Below are positions 48,486 through 54,570 of a stretch of 54,570 bases of DNA, one piece after another. This DNA comes from Oscillospiraceae bacterium (GTDB lineage: Bacteria; Bacillota; Clostridia; Oscillospirales; Oscillospiraceae), in NCBI GenBank assembly GCA_017429325.1, contig JAFRPC010000027.1:1-54570 (forward strand). Direction: 5' to 3'. A program made the position numbers and the translations under genes. The notes under the pieces were generated by a model. That model was not told the origin of the DNA, searched no databases, and saw nothing but the letters and a program-made list of their open reading frames with translations. The first letter of the stretch is position 1; the number at the start of each line of letters is the position of its first letter.

Positions 48486-48618
48486 ACTGTAAAGTAAAAA
48501 GGAAAAAGTAAAAAGTAAGAAGTAGGTGGAAAAATCAGCTTTTTCCTCTTACTTCTTACTTCTTACTTCTTACTTTATCCTGGCGGGGTACGGCGGGCAG
48601 ATTGCCCGCGCTACAGGC
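48486..48618. repeat. Heptamer-armed palindrome and inverted head-hairpin
   Basis: GTAAAAA/GTAAGAA heptamers (about 48490-48525), a GGAAAAA/TTTTTCC core with 5-nt centre, then CTTACTT heptamers in reverse (about 48546-48574). This has the same architecture as the GTTGAAA elements with a different word. A GCGGGCA/TGCCCGC unit with its head on the minus strand follows at 48592-48618. Confidence 0.8.
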
Positions 48619-48635
48619 GGGGTCTTACCTCTTAC

Positions 48636-49286
48636 CTAATCGTATTCCCTTACGACGCCCCGGACGACGCCGAGGAGGACCGCCTCGCGGCCATCAATGG
48701 GAGAGAAGGCCTCGTTCTCAGGCAGGAGCCACACCTGGCCGCCCCGCCGGGAAAAGCGTTTGACAGTGGCCTCGTCGCCGAGCAGGGCCACCACGATCTC
48801 GCCGGGCTCCGCCGTGGGCTGGGGCCGAACCACCACCTTGTCGCCGGGGAGGATGCCTGCATTCTTCATGCTCTCGCCCTTAACCCGCAGGGCGAACCAG
48901 CCCTGGCCGCCCTCCCAGGGCAGCCAGCCGTCGATGTTCTCCACAGCCAAAATCGGCTGCCCGGCAGCCACGGTGCCCACAATGGGAACCAGCGGCCCCG
49001 TCAGCCCCTTGTGAATAGAGACCACTTCTTCAACAGTTCCAGACAGCTCTCTTGCCGTCTCCTGTTTTTTTGCTTCGCTGCCCGGCAGAGATATGGCGCG
49101 TTTCTTTCCCTTTTCCATGATAATCCGTCCCGCCGCCTCCAGGGCCCGCAGATGATAGTGGACCGTCGCTGTAGAGCTGAGCCCCAAGCCCTCGCAGATC
49201 TCCCGCACAGCCGGACCATAACCATGTAATGAAATATATTCTTCTATAAATGTAAATACGTTCTCTTTTTGCGTCCCTCTCTTCAT
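48636..49286 (-). CDS. lexA: LexA SOS repressor
   Basis: About 216 aa. The winged helix GPAVREICEGLGLSSTATVH binds operators; self-cleavage site Ala-Gly in GTVAAGQPILA; catalytic Ser in RVKGESMKNAG and Lys in GDEATVKRFSR. ATG 49286 (MKRGTQKENV) is chosen; an in-frame ATG at 49298 directly abuts AAAGG and is too close. Its own promoter is overlapped by a LexA box, so it is autoregulated. Location between the par locus and dnaA is notable but not unique. The TAG stop is followed at once by GTAAGAG/GTAAGAC heptamers. Confidence 0.95.
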   Translation of the reverse strand: MKRGTQKENVFTFIEEYISLHGYGPAVREICEGLGLSSTATVHYHLRALEAAGRIIMEKGKKRAISLPGSEAKKQETARELSGTVEEVVSIHKGLTGPLVPIVGTVAAGQPILAVENIDGWLPWEGGQGWFALRVKGESMKNAGILPGDKVVVRPQPTAEPGEIVVALLGDEATVKRFSRRGGQVWLLPENEAFSPIDGREAVLLGVVRGVVREYD

Positions 49287-49310
49287 TTTCAGCACCATCC
49301 TTTGCTTGTT

Positions 49311-49349
49311 ATTCTACCATATCGCGCTGAAAATTGCAAACATTTGTTC
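49311..49349 (-). promoter_or_regulatory. lexA promoter with overlapping LexA box
   Basis: Minus-strand TTGCAA (49339-49334), 17 bp, TAGAAT (49316-49311). GAACAAATGTTT at 49349-49338 fits the Gram-positive SOS box GAAC-N4-GTTY and overlaps the -35, giving simple autorepression. Confidence 0.8.
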
Positions 49350-49394
49350 ATATTCCTCACACTGTATTTCCGTTTTTACCTTCTCGAACGCCGG

Positions 49395-49848
49395 AGCGAG
49401 GGGGACGGCGGGACCCGTGGCGCACACTGTGCGCCGCTGCCGGGCGATTACTTCTTACTTCTTCCCTCTTACTTCTTACCTCGTCCGTGCGGGGAACCGC
49501 GGGCGGCCAATGACCGCCCCTACGGCGAGGGACGGCGGGACCCGTGGCGTACACTGTGCGCCGCTGCCGGGCGATTACTTCTTACTCCTTCCCTCTTACT
49601 TCTTACCTCGTCCGTGCGGGGAACTGCGGGCGGCCAATGACCGCCCCTACAGGCGGGTCTGTTGCCTGTTGCCCGTTGCCTGTTGCCTCGTCCGTGCGGG
49701 GAACGGCGGGCGCTCAATGAGCGCCCCTACGGCGGGGCAGGGACCGGCGGGCAGATTGCCCGCGCTACAGGCGGGGAACGGCGGACGGCTGAGAGCCGTC
49801 CCTACGGGCGGGTCTGTTGCCTGTTGCCCGTTGCCTGTTGCCTAGTAA
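49395..49848 (-). repeat. Head-hairpin/heptamer array between lexA and dnaA
   Basis: All head units face the minus strand (CTAC at about 49519, 49647, 49727, 49763, 49800). Stem words include GGCGGTC-type, GGCGCTC, GCGGGCA and GGACGGCT, plus GCGCACA units near 49420 and 49545. They alternate with CTTACTT heptamers (about 49450-49485, 49575-49610) and GTTGCCT heptamers (about 49660-49688, 49813-49842). A block of about 126 bp is directly duplicated. It ends about 30 bp before the dnaA promoter. No gene. Confidence 0.85.
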
Positions 49849-49878
49849 AATCAACCATACAATATAATAAAGAAATGC

Positions 49879-49907
49879 TTGTAAAACAGAGAAAAATGTG
49901 GTATAAT
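49879..49907 (+). promoter_or_regulatory. dnaA promoter
   Basis: TTGTAA (49879-49884), 17-bp spacer, TATAAT (49902-49907); start codon 47 nt downstream. Confidence 0.8.
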
Positions 49908-49953
49908 ATAGGGGTATGAAACTGTGCTTTTTTTCACACGTCGGAGGTGTGTT

Positions 49954-51270
49954 ATGAATTATTCCAACGCCTATGTATGGGCCAAGGTCATCTCCTATCT
50001 GGACGAGCGGATGTCCCCCGGCATCGTGTCCACCTACTTTGACCAGTCCTACATTTTAGAGATGACGGACCAGAAAATGACCGTCTATGCACCCTCGGAG
50101 TTCTGCAAGGAGGTCATTGAGCGGCGCTGCCTGGGCTACATCCGGGACGCCGTGCAGGAGCTCACCGGCCAGGACAAGAACATTGAGGTGGTCTGCGAGG
50201 AGGAATTAGAAGAATTCCGCAAGGCCAGGGGCCAGAACGGCAAGCCCCGCTTCAATCCCCAGTACACCTTTGAGTCCTTCGTCGTGGGTCCCTCCAACCG
50301 CTTCGCCTACAACGCGGCCCTGGCGGTGACAGACAAGCCCGCCGAGGCCTACAACCCCCTCTTTATCTACGGCCCCTCCGGTCTGGGCAAGACCCACCTG
50401 CTCTATGCCATCGCCAACCGGATCCAAAAGAACTACCTGGACTTCAACATCATCTACATCAACTCCGAGCAGTTCACTAACGAGCTCATCACCGCCCTGC
50501 GGGAGGCCCGGAACGTGGAATTCCGCAAGAAATACCGCAACGCGGACCTGCTTCTGATGGACGACGTGCAGTTCATCGGCGGCAAGGCCTCCACCGAGCA
50601 GGAGTTCTTCCACACCTTCAACGAGCTCTTTGAGGGCCGCAAGCAGATCGTCGTCACCTCGGACCGTCCGCCCAGTGAGATCGCCCTGCTGGCAGACCGG
50701 CTCCGCACCCGCTTTGAGGGCGGCCTGATCTGCGACATCATCCCGCCGGACTATGAGACCCGTATGGCCATCATCCAGAACAAGGCCAACTCCTTAGGCC
50801 TGGACCTGCCCGGCGAGATCTGCAACTACATTGCCGAGAACATCACCAACAACGTCCGCTCCTTAGAGGGCACGGTCAACATCATCAAGGCCTACCACGA
50901 GCTCAACGGGATGCCCCTGGACCTGCCCAACGTCTCCCGGGCCATCAAGGACATGTATATGGATTCCGGCCACAGCCTGCCCACCGCCGCCCTGATCATC
51001 GCGGAGGTCTCCCGCTTCTACAGCATCGAGGAGAATCTGCTCCGGGGCCGCCTGAAGTCCAACAACGTGGTCATGCCCCGCCAGATCGCCATGTATCTGA
51101 TCCGGGAGCTGACCCACCAGAGCTACAAGGTCATCGGTCGGGAATTCGGGCGGGACCACACCACCGTCATCTCCTCCCTGCAAAAGGTGGAGGCCCTGCT
51201 GGCGAAGAACGACAAAGAGACCATGGACAATATCCGGGATATCACCGCGAATATTAACTCCAAGCTGTGA
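49954..51270 (+). CDS. dnaA: Chromosomal replication initiator DnaA
   Basis: 438 aa from ATG 49954, preceded by CGGAGGTGTGTT; a start further upstream lacks this site. AAA+ module: Walker A IYGPSGLGKTHLLYA, Walker B DLLLMDDVQFIGG, the arginine-finger region ADRLRTRFEGGL. Domain IV ends with GREFGRDHTTVISSLQKVEA, the DnaA-box signature. Its gene order with oriC, dnaN, the S4 gene and recF is the classic Firmicute arrangement. Confidence 0.98.
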   Translation: MNYSNAYVWAKVISYLDERMSPGIVSTYFDQSYILEMTDQKMTVYAPSEFCKEVIERRCLGYIRDAVQELTGQDKNIEVVCEEELEEFRKARGQNGKPRFNPQYTFESFVVGPSNRFAYNAALAVTDKPAEAYNPLFIYGPSGLGKTHLLYAIANRIQKNYLDFNIIYINSEQFTNELITALREARNVEFRKKYRNADLLLMDDVQFIGGKASTEQEFFHTFNELFEGRKQIVVTSDRPPSEIALLADRLRTRFEGGLICDIIPPDYETRMAIIQNKANSLGLDLPGEICNYIAENITNNVRSLEGTVNIIKAYHELNGMPLDLPNVSRAIKDMYMDSGHSLPTAALIIAEVSRFYSIEENLLRGRLKSNNVVMPRQIAMYLIRELTHQSYKVIGREFGRDHTTVISSLQKVEALLAKNDKETMDNIRDITANINSKL

Positions 51271-51670
51271 TTTTCAAGGTGCTAGGGGCTAGTTGCCAGG
51301 GGCTAGGGTCATAATTTCCCTAGCAACTAGCAACTAACAACCAGCCCCTGAAATATCCACAAGGTGCTAGGGGCTAGTTGTCAGGGGCTGGGGTCATTAT
51401 TTCCCTAGCAACTAGCAACTAACAACCAGCCCCTGAAATATCCACAGGGCATGGGGAAAGTGGAAAACCATTCGTGGAAATCTCTCTTCTCCGATTTTTT
51501 TCTCCGGCCCAATGTGGAAAACCTTTTTACTTTCCCCATGCCCTGTGGATTCAAAAGCCCGCTGTTTCAACGAATTTTAAGGTTTTCCACCATCCACAGC
51601 CCCTACGGTAACGACTTCTAATATATTCTCTCTTTCTCTCTTACGAGAGAGAAGGGAAAGGAGATTTTTT
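51271..51670. other. oriC: Putative oriC (dnaA-dnaN intergenic region)
   Basis: DnaA-box-like nonamers: TTTTCCACA on the minus strand at 51521-51513 (fits TTWTNCACA), ATATCCACA at 51353-51361 and 51438-51446, TTTTCCACC at 51583-51591, and a TGTGGATT near 51544. A T-rich stretch near 51491-51502 and pyrimidine run TTCTCTCTTTCTCTCTT near 51625 could help unwinding. The left half is taken up by a duplicated heptamer palindrome. Additional boxes may exist upstream of dnaA; the promoter-proximal region showed none I trust. Confidence 0.7.
51279..51446 (+). repeat. Tandem heptamer palindromes in oriC, each ending in a DnaA-box-like site
   Basis: Two copies (about 51278-51360 and 51361-51446) with only a few differences. 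Each has GGGGCTAGTTG-type heptamers, a short AT centre, CTAGCAA, CTAGCAA, CTAACAA heptamers in reverse sense and then CCAGCCCC, so the whole copy can fold back. Each ends GAAATATCCACA. Confidence 0.85.
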
Positions 51671-52780
51671 ATGAGGATCATCTGTGAAAAAACCACCCTT
51701 TCCAACGCGATCTCCATCGTCTCCCGCACCGTCAGTCCCAAGAGCAGCTTAGCCTTTTTGGAGGGCATCTACCTGGCGGCGGATGAGGAGGGCCTTCGGC
51801 TGACGGGCTACAACCTGGAAACGGGCATCACCGTCCGGACGGAAGCCCGGGTCCGGCAGACCGGCGAGTGCGTCATGCCGGCCCGGATGTTCGCGGACAT
51901 CGTCCGCAAGCTGCCGGAGGACGTGGTGGAGCTGGAGGTGGACGAGAACTACCGCGTCACCATTCAGGGCGGCAACGCCAGATTCCAAATCATGGCTTCC
52001 ACCTCTGACGAATATCCCTCCCTGCCCTCTGTGGAGGAGGAAAACGCCGTGTCCCTGCCCCAGAACGCCCTGCGGGAGCTGATCTCCGGCACCATCTTCG
52101 CCGTCTCCGATGATACGGCGAATCCCATCTACACTGGCTGCCTGGTGGAGGCCTCCGGCGACACCATTACCATGGTGGCCATCGACGGCTACCGTATGGC
52201 GAAACGGGCCTATCACGCCGAAGGGATTGAGTTCCCGTCCATGAGCTTTGTGGCCCCCTCCGCCGCCCTGCGGGAGCTGGAGAAGATCCTGACCGACGAC
52301 GAGGGCGAGGTCCGCTTTACCTTGGGCAAAAAGCACATCTCCTTCTCCGTGAGCAGCGCGACCCTGATCTGCCGCCTGCTGGAGGGCAAATTTGCCGAGT
52401 GGCGCCGCTTCATCCCGGCCTCCACGCCGATCTCCCTGGTGGCAAACGTGGCGGAGCTGACGGCGGCGGTGGAGCGCGTGGGTCTGATCGTCTCCGAGAA
52501 GTACAAGAGCCCGGTGCGCTGCGTCTTCTCCAACAACAGCGCCCGTTTCCGCACCGTTACCACAATCGCCGCGGCCAACGACGGCTGCAGCCTGGCGGGC
52601 GACGGAAAGGAGACGGAGATCGGCTTCTCCTGCCGCTACATGCTGGACGCCCTGAAGGCCGTCCCCACGTCGGAGGTCACGCTGCTGCTCACCGGCGGCC
52701 TGTCTCCCATCCTCCTGGTCCCCTGCGAGGGCGAGGAGACGGACTTCACCTACCTGATCCAACCGGTTCGCCTCAATTGA
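51671..52780 (+). CDS. dnaN: DNA polymerase III beta sliding clamp
   Basis: 369 aa; AAAGGAGATTTTTT precedes the ATG. Three clamp domains; opening MRIICEKTTLSNAISIVSRT, with AIDGYRMAKRAYHAEGIEFP in domain 2 and the ending SPILLVPCEGEETDFTYLIQ then PVRLN. It forms the dimeric ring that tethers the replicase. The stop TGA (CAATTGA) is followed 5 nt later by a head-hairpin unit. Confidence 0.98.
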   Translation: MRIICEKTTLSNAISIVSRTVSPKSSLAFLEGIYLAADEEGLRLTGYNLETGITVRTEARVRQTGECVMPARMFADIVRKLPEDVVELEVDENYRVTIQGGNARFQIMASTSDEYPSLPSVEEENAVSLPQNALRELISGTIFAVSDDTANPIYTGCLVEASGDTITMVAIDGYRMAKRAYHAEGIEFPSMSFVAPSAALRELEKILTDDEGEVRFTLGKKHISFSVSSATLICRLLEGKFAEWRRFIPASTPISLVANVAELTAAVERVGLIVSEKYKSPVRCVFSNNSARFRTVTTIAAANDGCSLAGDGKETEIGFSCRYMLDALKAVPTSEVTLLLTGGLSPILLVPCEGEETDFTYLIQPVRLN

Positions 52781-52785
52781 AAAAT

Positions 52786-52981
52786 GTAGCGCGGGCAATC
52801 TGCCCGCCATCCCCCGCCTGTAGGGGCGCTCATTGAGCGCCCGCCATCCCCCGCCCGTAGGGGCGCTCATTGAGCGCCCGCCGTCCCCCGCCCGGGAACA
52901 GTTGAAAGTTGAAAGTGAAAAGTTGAAAGTTGTGGAGTTTTTCAAATCGCAATTTGAAAAACACATTCAATTATCAATTCC
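52786..52981 (+). repeat. Head-hairpins and heptamer palindrome after dnaN (copy 3)
   Basis: Head units at 52786 (GCGGGCA stem), 52820 and 52857 (both GGCGCTC stems), then GTTGAAA heptamers and the third AT core at 52937-52962 (one mismatch, halves GTTTTTCAAATCG and CAATTTGAAAAAC), then CAATTAT/CAATTCC. No coding potential. Confidence 0.85.
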
Positions 52982-53014
52982 GCCCGCGATTCCCTGTATC
53001 ATAGAGGTACTGCC

Positions 53015-53275
53015 ATGAAAGTCAGAGTCAGACGCATCGACCCCAACGAGCAGAAAATCCCCATTACCACGGAATACATCAAATTAGAGAGCTTCCTGAA
53101 GCTTGCCAACGTCGTGGAATCCGGCGGTATGGCGAAGAACTTCATTCTCAACGAGGAAGTCACCGTCAACGGCGAGGTCTGCACCATGCGGGGCAAAAAG
53201 CTCCGCCCCGGCGACCGGGTGGGCTTTGACGGAAACATGTACCTTGTTACGCAGGGAAATGAAAATCTAACATGA
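53015..53275 (+). CDS. yaaA: S4-domain RNA-binding protein of the YaaA type
   Basis: 86 aa. EYIKLESFLKLANVVESGGM then AKNFILNEEVTVNGEVCTMR and KKLRPGDRVGFDG form an S4 fold, as in the small protein between dnaN and recF of many Firmicutes, which binds structured RNA and may act in ribosome assembly. It overlaps recF by 4 nt (ATGA). Confidence 0.9.
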   Translation: MKVRVRRIDPNEQKIPITTEYIKLESFLKLANVVESGGMAKNFILNEEVTVNGEVCTMRGKKLRPGDRVGFDGNMYLVTQGNENLT

Positions 53276-54372
53276 TCATCAAAAACCTCTCCATCCAAGG
53301 CTTCCGCAATTATGAATCCTTCTACTGCGATTTCGACCCCGGCGTCAACCTGATCGTGGGGGAGAACGCCCAGGGAAAGACGAATCTGCTGGAGGCCATC
53401 TGCTACCTCAGCCGCGGCGCGGCCTTCCGCACCCGGAAGGAGGCCGAGCTGATCCGCTTCGGGGCGGAGTTCGCGGAGCTCAGCGCCGTGGTGGAGTCCT
53501 TCGGGCGGGAGCAGACCCTGCGGACCGTGATGTTCGCGGGCCGGAGGCCCCGGCAGCTCTGGCTTTCCGGCGTCAAAAAGGCCTCCCGGGAGGACCTGGA
53601 CGGGGTGCTGAACACAGTGCTCTTCTGCCCCGAGGACCTGCTGGTCCTCAAAAAGGGCGCCGCCGAGCGGCGGAAGCTCCTGGACGACGCCCTCTGCCAG
53701 CTCCGGCCCAGATATGCAAAGGCGTTGGAGGAGTACCGCCGCCTGCTGGCCCAGAAATCCGCCGCCCTGAGGGAGCGGGTGGATCGGCCCGAGATGCTGG
53801 AGCTGCTGCCCGAGTACAACGAGCGCATGGCCCAGACCGGCGCCATCATCATCACCACCCGGGCCAAGTACCTGCGGCAGCTGGCGGAGCGGGCAGCCTG
53901 CCATCACCTGGCCTTTTCGGGAGGCCGGGAGGAGCTCTGCCTGTGCTATCAGACCGTCTCCACTGTGACGGAACCCACCGCACCGGCCTTAGAGGTCTAT
54001 GAGCAGCTCAAGGAGCACCAGTCCTCCCACTGCCGGGCCGAGATAGAGTCCATGCAGTGCCTCTCCGGGCCCCACAAGGACGACTTTGAGGCGACGCTGA
54101 ACGGCATCTCTATGAAGGCCTTCGGTTCCCAGGGCCAGACCCGCACCGCGGCCATCAGCCTCAAGCTGGCGGAACGGGACCTCTTCGAGGCGGACACCGG
54201 CGAGCAGCCGGTGCTGCTGCTGGACGACGTGCTCTCCGAGCTGGACCCGGGCCGCCGGGACTTCGTGCTCAACGGCATCCGCACCGGCCAGGTCTTCGTG
54301 ACCTGCTGCGAGGCCGACGCCGTCACCCAGCTCGGCAAAACCTTCCACATCGCACAGGGAAAAATCGTGTAG
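53272..54372 (+). CDS. recF: DNA repair/replication ATPase RecF
   Basis: 366 aa SMC-like ATPase loading RecA at gaps. Walker A NLIVGENAQGKTNLLEAICY (about 27-46), signature region GSQGQTRTAAISLKLAE, Walker B VLLLDDVLSELDPGRRD. Coupled to the S4 gene. Its stop codon TAG is the TAG of a repeat head (GTGTAGGGACGG), so the repeat begins within the last codons (IVstop). Confidence 0.96.
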   Translation: MIIKNLSIQGFRNYESFYCDFDPGVNLIVGENAQGKTNLLEAICYLSRGAAFRTRKEAELIRFGAEFAELSAVVESFGREQTLRTVMFAGRRPRQLWLSGVKKASREDLDGVLNTVLFCPEDLLVLKKGAAERRKLLDDALCQLRPRYAKALEEYRRLLAQKSAALRERVDRPEMLELLPEYNERMAQTGAIIITTRAKYLRQLAERAACHHLAFSGGREELCLCYQTVSTVTEPTAPALEVYEQLKEHQSSHCRAEIESMQCLSGPHKDDFEATLNGISMKAFGSQGQTRTAAISLKLAERDLFEADTGEQPVLLLDDVLSELDPGRRDFVLNGIRTGQVFVTCCEADAVTQLGKTFHIAQGKIV

Positions 54373-54431
54373 GGACGGCTCTCAGCCGTCCGCCGCCCCA
54401 GCGTAGGGCGGCCAGACCCCTGGCCGCCGTT
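54369..54431 (+). repeat. Two head-hairpin units after recF
   Basis: Heads at 54369 and 54403 (34 bp apart), stems GGACGGCT/AGCCGTCC and CGGCCAG/CTGGCCG with a slightly longer loop (ACCC). The second stem is followed by TTTCCTG and then the group II intron-like sequence. Confidence 0.85.
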
Positions 54432-54436
54432 TCCTG

Positions 54437-54570
54437 GTGTGCCGGGCATGGCACGATTCTCGCGGGTGAAAGTCCCGCCACGGGTATTTACCGCCAAGTG
54501 TAGCGAACCGCAAGCCGGAGTCAGCAATGGCGACGGGGGAGGAAGCGGTGTAGCAAAGCCGAGGAGCCTA
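54437..54570 (+). ncRNA. 5' end of a group II intron (truncated by window)
   Basis: GTGTG at 54437-54441 is a typical bacterial group II 5' boundary. The domain I pattern GGGTGAAAGTCCC (about 54464-54476), then GTAGCGAACCGCAAGCC and GGAGTCAGCAATGGC, is characteristic of such introns. The reverse-transcriptase ORF and 3' end lie beyond the window. It begins 5-6 nt after a repeat hairpin. Class not determinable from 134 bp, though insertion after a stem-loop suggests IIC. Confidence 0.75.

Noticed and set aside
15531-54431. Head-hairpins as ordinary intrinsic terminators
   Set aside because: Most stems lack a following T-run, occur in long arrays, lie upstream of genes as well, and twice lie inside a coding frame. 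Some may still end transcripts.

Overview
The window looks like the origin-proximal part of a chromosome from a high-GC Clostridia (Bacillota), probably an Oscillospirales gut-type lineage. The evidence is the order dnaA, oriC, dnaN, S4-domain gene, recF on the + strand from 49.9 kb. To the left, reading away from the origin on the - strand, lie lexA, parA, parB, serS and mscL, plus two perfect parS sites. A giant SLH-anchored surface protease and clostridial-type mobile genes agree. Almost every gene left of dnaA is on the - strand, so co-directional with the leftward fork. The exceptions are the mobile element at 0.7-4.8 kb and two genes at 41.3-43.4 kb. The taxonomic call is inference.

Layout. 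1-4.9 kb is a decayed mobilizable element: a partial unknown gene, a ParM/ParR-type partition pair with a repeat array that may be its centromere, an oriT-like hairpin region, a MobC-like accessory gene, and an in-frame chimera of a MOBP relaxase N-terminus with a large serine recombinase that has lost its catalytic serine. 5-15.2 kb is one 10.2-kb gene for a secreted subtilisin-like (S8) multidomain protein. 16.4-31.3 kb holds a NACHT/pentapeptide-repeat STAND ATPase, topB, a SatD/DUF3307 pair behind a large dyad operator, transporters (MATE, FNT, SLC13/ArsB-like), an Ogt methyltransferase and small accessory genes in coupled operons. 31.8-38.2 kb is a lower-GC patchwork (GNAT pseudogene, EamA, B3/B4 editing protein, SfsA-like, HTH fragments, double GNAT, DUF5071, acyltransferase). 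It carries degenerate copies of the rlmD 3' end, and intact rlmD lies at its right edge. 40-54.4 kb holds GDPD, PflX-like radical SAM, APH-like kinase, mscL, serS, the par locus, lexA and the dnaA-recF block. The last ~130 bp look like the 5' end of a group II intron.

The most unusual content lies between the genes. Two families of non-coding repeats saturate the intergenic DNA. Family 1 units have a constant head (CCGTAGGGG, CTGTAGCG or similar) followed by a perfect 7-9 bp stem with a tiny loop. The stem sequence differs from unit to unit but both arms always change together. Units are tiled about every 36 bp, up to eight in a row. Family 2 consists of heptamer tandem repeats (GGCAACA, GTTGAAA, CTTACTT, CTAGCAA and others), often as inverted arms around an AT-rich palindrome. 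Copies sit inside the parAB operon, in oriC, upstream of dnaA, at the stop codons of several genes, and twice in frame inside rlmD, where they add peptide. One insertion duplicated 46 bp of the host gene end and separated what looks like an ancestral operon. I regard this as the best candidate here for an undescribed system. All calls come from reading the sequence; no database search was possible.
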